A DNA stretch of 5,000 bases from CAZOMR01 sp964580655 (GTDB taxonomy: Bacteria > RBG-13-61-14 > CAZOMR01): positions 1-5,000 of the forward strand of contig CAZOMR010000239.1 in assembly GCA_964580655.1 (NCBI GenBank), written 5' to 3'. The notes below the pieces were generated by a model. It ran no database searches. It worked only from the letters and a program-made list of their open reading frames with translations, and was not told where the DNA came from. Positions 1 to 5,000 of this stretch are shown one piece after another. Each line of letters opens with the position of its first letter. Within the stretch, counting starts at the first letter, position 1. The position numbers and the translations under genes are program-made.

Positions 1-68
1 ATAAACCCAAAAAAGGGGTTAAAAAAATGATTCACCAAATATGTCGCACACCCTTATCAGATCCGGGC

Positions 69-95
69 TTGGCAATTTTTTTGAAATAGTATAAG
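69..95 (+). promoter_or_regulatory. Possible promoter of the first gene
   Basis: TTGGCA at 69-74 matches the sigma70 -35 consensus at five of six bases, and TATAAG at 90-95 matches the -10 consensus at five of six. The spacer is 15 bases, shorter than the ideal 17, which weakens the call. The same stretch also reads as a degenerate sigma54 site: TGGC at 70-73 and TTG at 81-83 have the right -24/-12 spacing, but the -12 GC is GA. It lies about 100 bases before the start codon at 196. The stretch is A/T-rich, so chance matches are likely. Confidence 0.25.
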
Positions 96-195
96 GTGGG
101 GAAAGCGCATTGCATAAAGAGCGATCAGATAAAGGGTCAATAAATAGGAGCTCGGACATGGGCTTTTTGCAAGATTAGCAAGGAGATTAATCGGC

Positions 196-789
196 ATGAT
201 AGAGAAGATATTAGGGGATCGCGAGCCCTGGTTATTGATAGCTGCCGGCATTATCATCCCTGTTCTTGTCATGTATGTGGTATTCAGGATGATGAGGAAA
301 AAGCTCAAGCCGCTGGCAGAGGCGCTTGGCGGTGAAACCATCGTTAGTTTCCTTGAAGGGCCTTACGTGCGGCTGTTAGACTACGGGGGTGAGGTTCGCA
401 TCGGGATAAGGAGCGGGAGTCAGAATTCACCGCCCTACCTGATTCTCAAGCAGATGACCCCTTTAGGCTTTGACCTGACTATCAGCAAGGAAAACATAGC
501 AACGCGCAAACTAGGGAAATGGGGCATACTCAAGGACCTCAAGATCGGGGACCCCCTTTTTGACGACAGGTATTTTGTCCGATCAGGCGATGCCATCCGG
601 GCTCAGAATTTTCTCCAGGACCAAGCCCGTCGCGAGGTTGTGGATTATTTCTTCAACAATGAATTTACAGAGCTTAGGGCTGATAAAAAGGGCGTAACCA
701 TAAGGAAAGCCGGGTACGGCGACGAGGACCTTGATCCGGAGATAATCCGCTCTCATTTAGATCAGATTCGAAAACTTGCCTCACAATAG
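196..789 (+). CDS. Membrane-anchored protein of unknown function
   Basis: I do not recognise a named family for this 197-residue protein. Residues about 12-30 form one strongly hydrophobic segment, followed at once by a basic cluster (R31, R34, K35, K36, K38). By the positive-inside rule the remaining 160 residues should lie in the cytoplasm, tethered by a signal anchor that is not cleaved. The soluble part has a beta-rich look around residues 48-100, a short motif GDPLFDDRYFVRS at about 118-130, and an acidic or helical C-terminus. The GDP-x-FD pattern resembles what I recall from other uncharacterised one-TM bacterial proteins of the DUF3137 kind, but I cannot confirm homology. The ATG at 196 is preceded by AGGAG at 181-185, a spacing of 10 bases. 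It is separated from the MEMO1 gene by 55 bases holding a possible promoter, so it may be a separate transcription unit. The coding call is sound; the function is unknown. Confidence 0.85.
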   Translation: MIEKILGDREPWLLIAAGIIIPVLVMYVVFRMMRKKLKPLAEALGGETIVSFLEGPYVRLLDYGGEVRIGIRSGSQNSPPYLILKQMTPLGFDLTISKENIATRKLGKWGILKDLKIGDPLFDDRYFVRSGDAIRAQNFLQDQARREVVDYFFNNEFTELRADKKGVTIRKAGYGDEDLDPEIIRSHLDQIRKLASQ

Positions 790-793
790 GATA

Positions 794-821
794 TTGAGTT
801 TTCGCCTGGATCGGGTAAAAT
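794..821 (+). promoter_or_regulatory. Possible sigma70 promoter for the MEMO1-his operon
   Basis: TTGAGT at 794-799 keeps the TTGA core of the -35 box (four of six). TAAAAT at 816-821 matches the -10 box at five of six. The spacer is 16 bases. A start of transcription near 828 would leave a leader of about 17 bases containing the Shine-Dalgarno sequence of the next gene. It sits in the only gap over 45 bases between position 196 and the end of the last gene. It is a sequence match only. Confidence 0.4.
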
Positions 822-832
822 AAAGAGGCCAG

Positions 833-842
833 GGAGGAGAGG
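833..842 (+). promoter_or_regulatory. Strong ribosome binding site of the MEMO1 gene
   Basis: The purine run GGAGGAGAGG contains GGAGG at 833-837 and ends two bases before the ATG at 845. GGAGG itself is seven bases from the ATG, a good spacing. It fixes 845 as the start of the MEMO1-like gene and is the strongest well-spaced Shine-Dalgarno match in the window. Confidence 0.7.
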
Positions 843-844
843 AT

Positions 845-1648
845 ATGATTCGCAAGCCTGCGGTTGCCGGAGCATTTTATCCGGGGACAAAGCGCGAGAT
901 CGAGAACATGGTTCAGTGCTTTGTGGAGGATGACAGGGAGAAGGAATCAGCGCTCGGGGTTATCTCACCTCATGCCGGATACATCTACTCGGGAAAAGGC
1001 GCGGGCATACTTTACAGCAGGGTCGAGATCCCGGGGGATGTCATAATCATGTGTCCCAACCATCGCGGCTCTGGCGCGGATGTCGCTATCATGTCCGATG
1101 GCACTTGGGAGATGCCGACAGGGAATGTGGAGATTAATTCCGATCTTGCCGGCATGATCCGGGAGCGGAGCGACCTGGTCAAGGAGGATGATCGCGCTCA
1201 TTCCGCTGAGCATTCGCTGGAGGTCCAGATTCCCTTTATTCAACATTTCAGGCCGGAATTCCGTCTGGTCCCGATTTGCCTTTCACGGGTTAGCAGGGAT
1301 GAATGCGAGCAGATCGGGGAGGCCATGGCCGAGGCCATTCAAGCTTATGGCAGTAAAGTCCTTGTTGTGGCCAGCTCGGACATGACCCACTTTGAGTCCG
1401 CTAAAGAGGCGAAGCGGAAGGACGACCTGGCATTGAAAGAGATCAATGCCCTGAACCCGAAAGGACTCTATGATACGGTGATAAAGCACAGGATCAGCAT
1501 GTGCGGCTTTATCCCGGCCTCGGTAATGCTCTTCTCGGCATTGAAGCTGGGGGCCAGAGAGGCCGCGGTCGTGGACTATAGAAACTCCGGGGATGTTACC
1601 GGAGATTATTCCGATGTCGTGGCTTATGCCTCGGTCATCGTCAAGTAG
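845..1648 (+). CDS. MEMO1 family protein (AmmeMemoRadiSam system protein B)
   Basis: This 267-residue protein is recognisable as a MEMO1-family member along its whole length. The family has a fold related to class III extradiol (LigB-type) dioxygenases. It opens with RKPAVAGAFYPG, the usual family N-terminus. SPHAGYIYSG (H43), PNHRG (H73) and SMCGFIP (C220) correspond to the His, His and Cys known as the metal site of human MEMO1. EHSLEVQIPF (about 122-131), SSDMTHF (177-183) and the closing YSDVVAYAS block are also conserved. Length is normal for the family and no key residue is missing. In many bacteria and archaea this gene goes with an AMMECR1-domain gene and a radical SAM gene, whose reaction was unknown to me; neither partner is in this window. 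The hisB start follows its stop by about 10 bases, so the two are probably cotranscribed. The family call is strong; the biochemical role is unsettled. Confidence 0.95.
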   Translation: MIRKPAVAGAFYPGTKREIENMVQCFVEDDREKESALGVISPHAGYIYSGKGAGILYSRVEIPGDVIIMCPNHRGSGADVAIMSDGTWEMPTGNVEINSDLAGMIRERSDLVKEDDRAHSAEHSLEVQIPFIQHFRPEFRLVPICLSRVSRDECEQIGEAMAEAIQAYGSKVLVVASSDMTHFESAKEAKRKDDLALKEINALNPKGLYDTVIKHRISMCGFIPASVMLFSALKLGAREAAVVDYRNSGDVTGDYSDVVAYASVIVK

Positions 1649-1658
1649 CGAGGGAAGG

Positions 1659-2261
1659 ATGCCGCAGGCGAAAAGAGTGCGTAAAGCGAAGATCAGGAGA
1701 AAGACCCGCGAGACTCGGATTGCACTTGAGGTTAATCTGGACGGAAGCGGGAAAAGCAAGCTCAAGACCCAGTTCGGCTTTCTTGATCACATGCTTGAAC
1801 TGATTGCCGCGCATGGGGGCTTTGATCTGGACATAAGCGCATCAGGGGACATACATGTGGATGCGCACCACCTGATGGAGGACCTGGGAATTTGTCTGGG
1901 TCAGGCTTTTCTAAATGCCCTGGGCGACAAGAAGGGCATCGCACGGTACGGCCACATGATCCTGCCAATGGATGAGGCATTGGCAGAGGTCGCTCTTGAC
2001 ATCTCGGGCCGACCTCTTCTCGTGTATAATGTGGAAATCCCACAGCGCCGTCGCTGGGAGTTTGACCTGAATCTTATCGAGGAATTCCTTCGTGCGTTTG
2101 CAAACGCGGCCCGGCTGACCATTCATGTGCGGCTGATCTACGGGAAGAACTACCACCATTGCATAGAGGCCATCTTCAAGGCCCTTGCCCGGTCGCTCCG
2201 GCAGGCTTGCACCCGGCAGGGACCCCCCAGGATACCGAGCACCAAGGGCAAACTGGATTGA
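1659..2261 (+). CDS. hisB: Imidazoleglycerol-phosphate dehydratase
   Basis: HisB dehydrates imidazole glycerol phosphate to imidazole acetol phosphate in histidine biosynthesis, in the cytoplasm. The 200-residue product has the full set of family motifs: RKTRET near the N-terminus, DGSG at 28-31, FLDHML at 41-46, HHLMED at 70-75, PMDEAL at 103-108, SGRP at 116-119, GKNYHHCIEA at 162-171 and PSTKG at 193-197. The two HHxxE motifs supply the manganese ligands, and both are intact. The first is HHLMED where HHTVED is common. It is the monofunctional form, with no fused phosphatase. The start is uncertain. ATG 1659 has a purine-rich AGGGAAGG directly before it, rather close. GTG 1677 would give 194 residues starting RKAKIRRKTRET, which looks more like a typical HisB N-terminus. 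An upstream ATG at 1593 lies inside the MEMO1 gene and is unlikely. The stop overlaps the TTG start of the next gene. Confidence 0.95.
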   Translation: MPQAKRVRKAKIRRKTRETRIALEVNLDGSGKSKLKTQFGFLDHMLELIAAHGGFDLDISASGDIHVDAHHLMEDLGICLGQAFLNALGDKKGIARYGHMILPMDEALAEVALDISGRPLLVYNVEIPQRRRWEFDLNLIEEFLRAFANAARLTIHVRLIYGKNYHHCIEAIFKALARSLRQACTRQGPPRIPSTKGKLD

Positions 2262-2974
2262 TCCGCGCTATATCGAGTTCAAGTAGAAGCCCTGCACTCG
2301 GGCGTGCTGTAAGGTATTTTGCGTTTTTAAGCCTATGCCTTTTCATCCTAGTCTCCGGGTGCGAGAAGAAGGCCACGGAGGTTCATGCGACCGAGATAGA
2401 GGGGTTCGCATTTCACCGGCTCCTTGTGCTTCCCTTCGAGAAGGCCGAGGATATGGTTTGTCCGCTCTGCCAGCAGTCTACACTATCCTGCAGGATTGAG
2501 CCGGAAGCTATCTCGTGCCTGAACAAGTTGCTGATGGCCCGGTTAAGGAGCATCCCGGGCATTGAGCTTGTTCCTCAGACCGAGGTCAATCGCGCGATAT
2601 TGGAAATCCCGGAACCTGAGCGGACCAGCCTGCAGTTAAAAGGTGAATTCGCCATACTGGTTGCGAGAAAAGTCCAGGCTGACGCTCTCATGCGGAACCT
2701 GGTTTTCTGTTATCGTGAGCGGGCCGGAAGCGCGGTGGCCGCAAGCATGCCCGCGGCAATATCATTCCACATTCATCTCTTTCGGACAGATTCCGAGAAG
2801 ATGGTCTGGATGGGGAAATACGAGGAGGAGCAGGTGGCGCTCAGCGAGAATCTTCTCACCGCGGTTGAATTCTTCCGTCGCGGCGCCAGGTGGGTCAGGG
2901 TGGAAGAGCTTGCGCAGGACGGGATGGCAAAAGCTATGGCGGATTTCCCCCGGTCCAGGGGAGCGGGTCCATGA
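2258..2974 (+). CDS. Cysteine-rich lipoprotein of unknown function within the his operon
   Basis: A predicted 238-residue lipoprotein of unknown role. After a basic N-region (R10, R16, R19), residues 20-32 are hydrophobic and run into a lipobox VSGC, with C35 as the lipidated residue; E36 follows it. The mature part begins with a linker and then RLLVLPFEK at about 54-62, an LPF beta-strand typical of TolB- or CsgG-like envelope proteins. Four cysteines cluster at 68, 71, 78 and 87, including CPLC, suggesting a metal site or disulfides. The rest alternates helices and strands with no catalytic motif I know. I chose the TTG at 2258 because it is the only usual start codon in frame between the hisB stop and the signal peptide. 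It overlaps that stop (TTGA) and has AAGGG at 2244-2248, nine bases upstream. An ATG at 2159 would bury the signal sequence behind 33 extra residues encoded inside hisB. It occupies the place where hisH is often found, but it is not a glutamine amidotransferase. Confidence 0.85.
   Translation: MIRAISSSSRSPALGRAVRYFAFLSLCLFILVSGCEKKATEVHATEIEGFAFHRLLVLPFEKAEDMVCPLCQQSTLSCRIEPEAISCLNKLLMARLRSIPGIELVPQTEVNRAILEIPEPERTSLQLKGEFAILVARKVQADALMRNLVFCYRERAGSAVAASMPAAISFHIHLFRTDSEKMVWMGKYEEEQVALSENLLTAVEFFRRGARWVRVEELAQDGMAKAMADFPRSRGAGP
2957..2963 (+). promoter_or_regulatory. Ribosome binding site of hisA inside the lipoprotein gene
   Basis: AGGGGAG lies seven bases before the ATG at 2971 and within the last codons of the lipoprotein gene. 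It selects ATG 2971 over an upstream in-frame ATG at 2890, which would add 27 residues absent from the HisA family. With the ATGA overlap it points to translational coupling. Confidence 0.65.
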
Positions 2975-3714
2975 TTATTATTCCAGCCATTGACATCAAG
3001 GCCGGCAAGGTGGTGCGGCTTGAGCAGGGTGACATGGATAAAGATACTTTTTATTCATCGGACCCGGCCGCGGTGGCAAAAAGATGGGCGGACATGGGCG
3101 CGGAGAGGATTCACATAGTTGACCTGGACGGGGCTTACAAGGCCAGGCCGGTAAACGATGAAGCCATAATATCAATACGGAAGAGCCTCCCGGAGGTCTG
3201 CCTGGAAGCAGGAGGGGGAGTAAGAAACATTGAGACGGTTGACCGTTATATGGCGCTTGGTATCAATAAGATAATTCTGGGAACCGCGGCACGGAAGAAT
3301 CCAGAACTTGTGATGAAGGCGTGTGAATTATATAAAGGGAATATCATTGTGGGTATTGATGCCAGGAGAGGCAAAGCGGCTGTTGAAGGCTGGGTAGAAG
3401 ATACAGAGATTGATGCAGTTGAATTGGCAAAGAGGTTTAAGGATGTCGGGATAAAGGAAATTATTTATACCGATATAGAAAGCGACGGAATGATGACGGG
3501 TTTGAATATTGAGAGCCTGAAGATATTCGTGAATACTTTAGATGTCAAGAAGATGAATTTGAAGGTCATAACTGCGGGAGGTTTGTCCTGCCTGGATGAC
3601 ATAAAAAAGATTTTGCCTCTTGAAGATGCGGGGGTTAAGGGAGTGATAACAGGTCGCGCCATCTACGAGGGGCGGCTGGACCTGAAAGAGGCCATTGATC
3701 TTTGTCGCTCTTAG
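2971..3714 (+). CDS. hisA: ProFAR isomerase (phosphoribosylformimino-5-aminoimidazole carboxamide ribotide isomerase)
   Basis: HisA converts ProFAR to PRFAR by an Amadori rearrangement in the fourth step of histidine synthesis. The 247-residue product covers the whole TIM barrel, normal length for the family. It begins MIIIPAIDIK with catalytic D8. It continues with RLEQGD, HIVDLDGA (48-55), EAGGGVRN (79-86) and GIDAR (128-132) with the second catalytic Asp, D130. GW at 140-141, YTDIESDGMMTGLN (166-179), ITAGG (200-204) and GVITGRAIYEGR (224-235) follow, the last two being the phosphate-binding loops. YTDIESDG replaces the more common YTDIxRDG, so the basic residue there is missing; this could be a lineage feature. 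The ATG overlaps the lipoprotein stop by four bases (ATGA). The 5' half is about 58% GC by hand count, while about 3420-3540 falls below 40%. HisH and HisF, the next enzyme, are not in the window. Confidence 0.96.
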   Translation: MIIIPAIDIKAGKVVRLEQGDMDKDTFYSSDPAAVAKRWADMGAERIHIVDLDGAYKARPVNDEAIISIRKSLPEVCLEAGGGVRNIETVDRYMALGINKIILGTAARKNPELVMKACELYKGNIIVGIDARRGKAAVEGWVEDTEIDAVELAKRFKDVGIKEIIYTDIESDGMMTGLNIESLKIFVNTLDVKKMNLKVITAGGLSCLDDIKKILPLEDAGVKGVITGRAIYEGRLDLKEAIDLCRS

Positions 3715-3724
3715 AACTGGCTTG

Positions 3725-3844
3725 ATGAAAGAATTACCGGGCCAGGGTGAGCTCATGAAGATAAGGATGCTCCTGATTATGAGTCTGGCATTGATTCCGG
3801 TGCCGCTTTTTTGGGTCGTGTCTTTCATTGAGATTGAGCCTTAA
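3725..3844 (+). CDS. Small hydrophobic protein, possible single-span membrane peptide
   Basis: An open frame of 39 codons from ATG 3725, or 29 codons from an in-frame ATG at 3755, ends at TAA 3842-3844. The inner start is better supported: AGGGTGAG at 3744-3751 lies just before it, whereas ATG 3725 has little upstream. The 29-residue version begins MKIRM, then has about 19 uncharged residues rich in L, I, V, P and F, and ends FIEIEP. This is a tidy one-span membrane peptide with a basic inside end and an acidic outside end. Alternatively it is a chance frame, or the remnant of a longer protein with a signal-like N-terminus. It fills most of the 171 bases between hisA and the PP-loop gene, and nothing else explains that gap. 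I recognise no homologue. Confidence 0.4.
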   Translation: MKELPGQGELMKIRMLLIMSLALIPVPLFWVVSFIEIEP

Positions 3845-3864
3845 GGTGAATAGAAACCCGGCGC

Positions 3865-3872
3865 AGGAGGGG
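3865..3872 (+). promoter_or_regulatory. Strong but distant ribosome binding site of the PP-loop gene
   Basis: AGGAGGGG at 3865-3872 is a near-perfect Shine-Dalgarno sequence but ends 13 bases before ATG 3886, longer than the usual 5-10. A CTG at 3874 is in frame but only one base away, too close. No ATG, GTG or TTG lies in frame between them. The family-typical start, a few residues before the strand leading to SGGLDSS, still supports ATG 3886. Confidence 0.45.
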
Positions 3873-3885
3873 TCTGCAAGATAAA

Positions 3886-4932
3886 ATGAAGCCTTGCCGC
3901 GCCGTGGCCATGTTTTCCGGAGGACTCGATTCCAGCCTCGCAGTCTGCTTGATAAAAAAGCAGGGGATCGAGGTGATCGCGGTTAATTTTCAAACCCCTT
4001 TCAATGTCCCGCGTAAAGTCTGCGGCAAGACGGATGCGGTAGAGCGCGCGGCCTCTCAGCTTGATGTGGAGCTTGTCCGCAAGCCACTGGAGCCAGAGGG
4101 GGCTGGAGGACGGGATTACCTTGAGATGCTAAAAGCCCCCGGCCACGGATACGGCCGGGCCTTGAATCCATGTATTGACTGTCGAATTTTCTTTGTCAAG
4201 AAGGCCGCTGAGATACTGAGAGAAGAGAAAGCTCAATTCATCATTACCGGGGAGGTCGTAGGCCAGCGGCCCATGAGCCAGCGCCGCGAAGCCCTGGCCT
4301 TGATTGATAAAGAGAGCGGATGTGCAGGCCTGATCCTGAGGCCTCTCTCGGCTAAACTCCTTCCTTCCACCATCCCGGAAGAAAAAGGCTGGGTGGATCG
4401 TGAGGGGCTTCTTCTCATCTCCGGCAGGAGTCGCACCAGGCAGATCAAGCTGGCTGAAGAATTCGGTATAAGAGATTATCCTTCCCCTGCAGGGGGATGT
4501 CTCCTGACCGAGCCGGGATACAGCCGCAAGCTCGAAGACCTTTTCCGGCATCCGGGGGACATCAGGACACGGGACCTGGAATTGCTCAAGCTGGGCAGGC
4601 ACTTCCGGCTTTCAGACCGGGTGAAGATCATTGTCGGGAAGAACGATGCGGACAACAAGAAAATTCTCGCGCTTTCAGGGGGCGATGATGTCATTCTCGA
4701 AAGCCAGGGTGTTCCCGGTCCAACCACACTGGTTCTGGGACAGCCCGCTTTCGAGGAGATCAGACTTGCGGCACGGATCACCGCCAGATATATAAGTCCG
4801 AAGAATCTGGAGGGCAGGCGACCCGATGGAGCATTGAATTTCAATGTAATGAGAGGCCCTGAAAAAATCCCGGTTGCTCAAACCGAGGCCTCGGCACTTG
4901 AGCCGAAAGAGATCGAGGCATACCGTATCTGA
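3886..4932 (+). CDS. PP-loop ATPase, tRNA thiolase-like, with C-terminal NFACT-R-like domain
   Basis: A 348-residue protein related to the ThiI/MnmA group of PP-loop ATPases, which adenylate a tRNA base so that sulfur can replace oxygen. The ATP-binding PP-loop SGGLDSS is at residues 11-17. NPCIDCR at 94-100 carries C96 and C99, and GGCLLTE at 203-209 carries C205. Two cysteines in CxxC plus one later is the pattern of thiolases that hold an Fe-S cluster, such as TtuA; here that is inference. TGEVVGQRPMSQ at 121-132 and RPLSAK at 152-157 look like the rest of the active site. Residues about 228-302 (LELLKLGRHFRL, IIVGKNDADN, GPTTLVLG) resemble the NFACT-R type RNA-binding domain fused to such enzymes in several bacteria. 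The final 45 residues look unstructured. ThiI's THUMP domain and rhodanese tail are absent. Such proteins are often annotated as tRNA 4-thiouridine synthase or thiouridylase, but the target base cannot be told from sequence. It follows the small ORF by 41 bases and may end the operon. Confidence 0.88.
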   Translation: MKPCRAVAMFSGGLDSSLAVCLIKKQGIEVIAVNFQTPFNVPRKVCGKTDAVERAASQLDVELVRKPLEPEGAGGRDYLEMLKAPGHGYGRALNPCIDCRIFFVKKAAEILREEKAQFIITGEVVGQRPMSQRREALALIDKESGCAGLILRPLSAKLLPSTIPEEKGWVDREGLLLISGRSRTRQIKLAEEFGIRDYPSPAGGCLLTEPGYSRKLEDLFRHPGDIRTRDLELLKLGRHFRLSDRVKIIVGKNDADNKKILALSGGDDVILESQGVPGPTTLVLGQPAFEEIRLAARITARYISPKNLEGRRPDGALNFNVMRGPEKIPVAQTEASALEPKEIEAYRI

Positions 4933-5000
4933 ACACGGCATCGCCCTGAGACAGCTATTTTTGTAATACGCCGCCTGTCATACCATAATTTTTCGTATCG
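4933..5000. other. Downstream non-coding end of the window
   Basis: These 68 bases after the PP-loop gene hold no convincing gene on either strand. GACAG at 4950-4954 can pair with CTGTC at 4975-4979, and a T-run follows at 4989-4993. The stem is only five pairs with a 20-base loop, so I do not call it a terminator. The window ends before any downstream gene is visible. Confidence 0.4.

Noticed and set aside
4..27. Small inverted repeat AACCC/GGGTT next to an A-run, a possible terminator
   Set aside because: The stem is five pairs. The run after it on the + strand is A rather than T, and on the - strand the T-run would come before the hairpin, so it fits a terminator in neither direction.
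1593..1658. Upstream extension of hisB to the ATG at 1593
   Set aside because: It overlaps the conserved C-terminus of the MEMO1 gene and adds serine-rich sequence that HisB proteins lack.
1283..1765. 160-codon open frame on the - strand
   Set aside because: It is antisense to the well-supported MEMO1 gene and the start of hisB, has no recognisable domain, and is a shadow of codon bias in those genes.
2159..2257. Upstream extension of the lipoprotein to the ATG at 2159
   Set aside because: It would place 33 proline- and glycine-rich residues encoded inside conserved hisB codons ahead of the signal peptide. The TTG at 2258 gives a normal lipoprotein signal.
3805..3814. T-run after GC-rich bases as a hisA terminator
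   Set aside because: The GC-rich part CCGGTGCCG cannot form a usable stem and loop, and the T-run lies inside the small ORF.
4129..4602. 157-codon open frame on the - strand
   Set aside because: It is antisense to the PP-loop gene across its conserved cysteine motifs. The composition is that of a reverse-complement shadow, and no family is recognisable.
4950..4993. Possible intrinsic terminator after the PP-loop gene (GACAG/CTGTC followed by a T-run)
   Set aside because: A five-pair stem, a 20-base loop and ten bases before the T-run are too weak. Local similarity of two TTTTT-GTA stretches at about 4958-4970 and 4989-5000 also looks like chance.
1..5000. CRISPR arrays, insertion sequences, tRNA or rRNA genes, toxin-antitoxin pairs, defence systems
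   Set aside because: No regular repeats, terminal inverted repeats, transposase motifs, cloverleaf sequence or relevant protein motifs were seen on either strand.

Overview
The window looks like ordinary, densely packed bacterial chromosome. All six supported genes lie on the + strand, with overlaps or short gaps, and there is no mobile element, CRISPR array, tRNA or rRNA. A lipoprotein signal peptide points to a cell with an outer membrane or similar envelope. GC looks like roughly 50-55% over most genes. The gene set is a MEMO1-type protein, split his genes, and a PP-loop tRNA-thiolase-like protein with an NFACT-R-like tail. It fits an anaerobic or environmental Gram-negative lineage such as Desulfobacterota, Nitrospirota or Omnitrophota; this placement is inferred from gene content only.

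Layout. Bases 1-195 are a non-coding leader with a possible promoter. Bases 196-789 encode a membrane-anchored protein of unknown function. A 55-base gap carries a plausible sigma70 promoter and a strong Shine-Dalgarno sequence. Then follow a MEMO1/AmmeMemoRadiSam protein B gene (845-1648), hisB (about 1659-2261), a lipoprotein gene starting at a TTG that overlaps the hisB stop (2258-2974), and hisA, whose ATG overlaps the lipoprotein stop (2971-3714). A small ORF of 29-39 codons with one hydrophobic segment follows (3725-3844, too short for routine ORF calling). Next is a PP-loop ATPase with a C-terminal NFACT-R-like RNA-binding region (3886-4932). The last 68 bases hold no clear gene.

How the genes work together. 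HisB and HisA are two histidine biosynthesis enzymes. Between them sits a lipoprotein gene, in a place where many bacteria have hisH, and hisF does not follow hisA. The TTGA and ATGA overlaps suggest that hisB, the lipoprotein and hisA are translationally coupled on one transcript, probably with the MEMO1 gene. The PP-loop gene may be the last gene of the same operon and is predicted to act on tRNA thiolation. Nothing here clearly amounts to a new system. The points most worth checking are the cysteine-rich lipoprotein embedded in the his operon, the three-cysteine (possible Fe-S) thiolase fused to an RNA-binding domain, the small membrane ORF, and the AT-rich second half of hisA.
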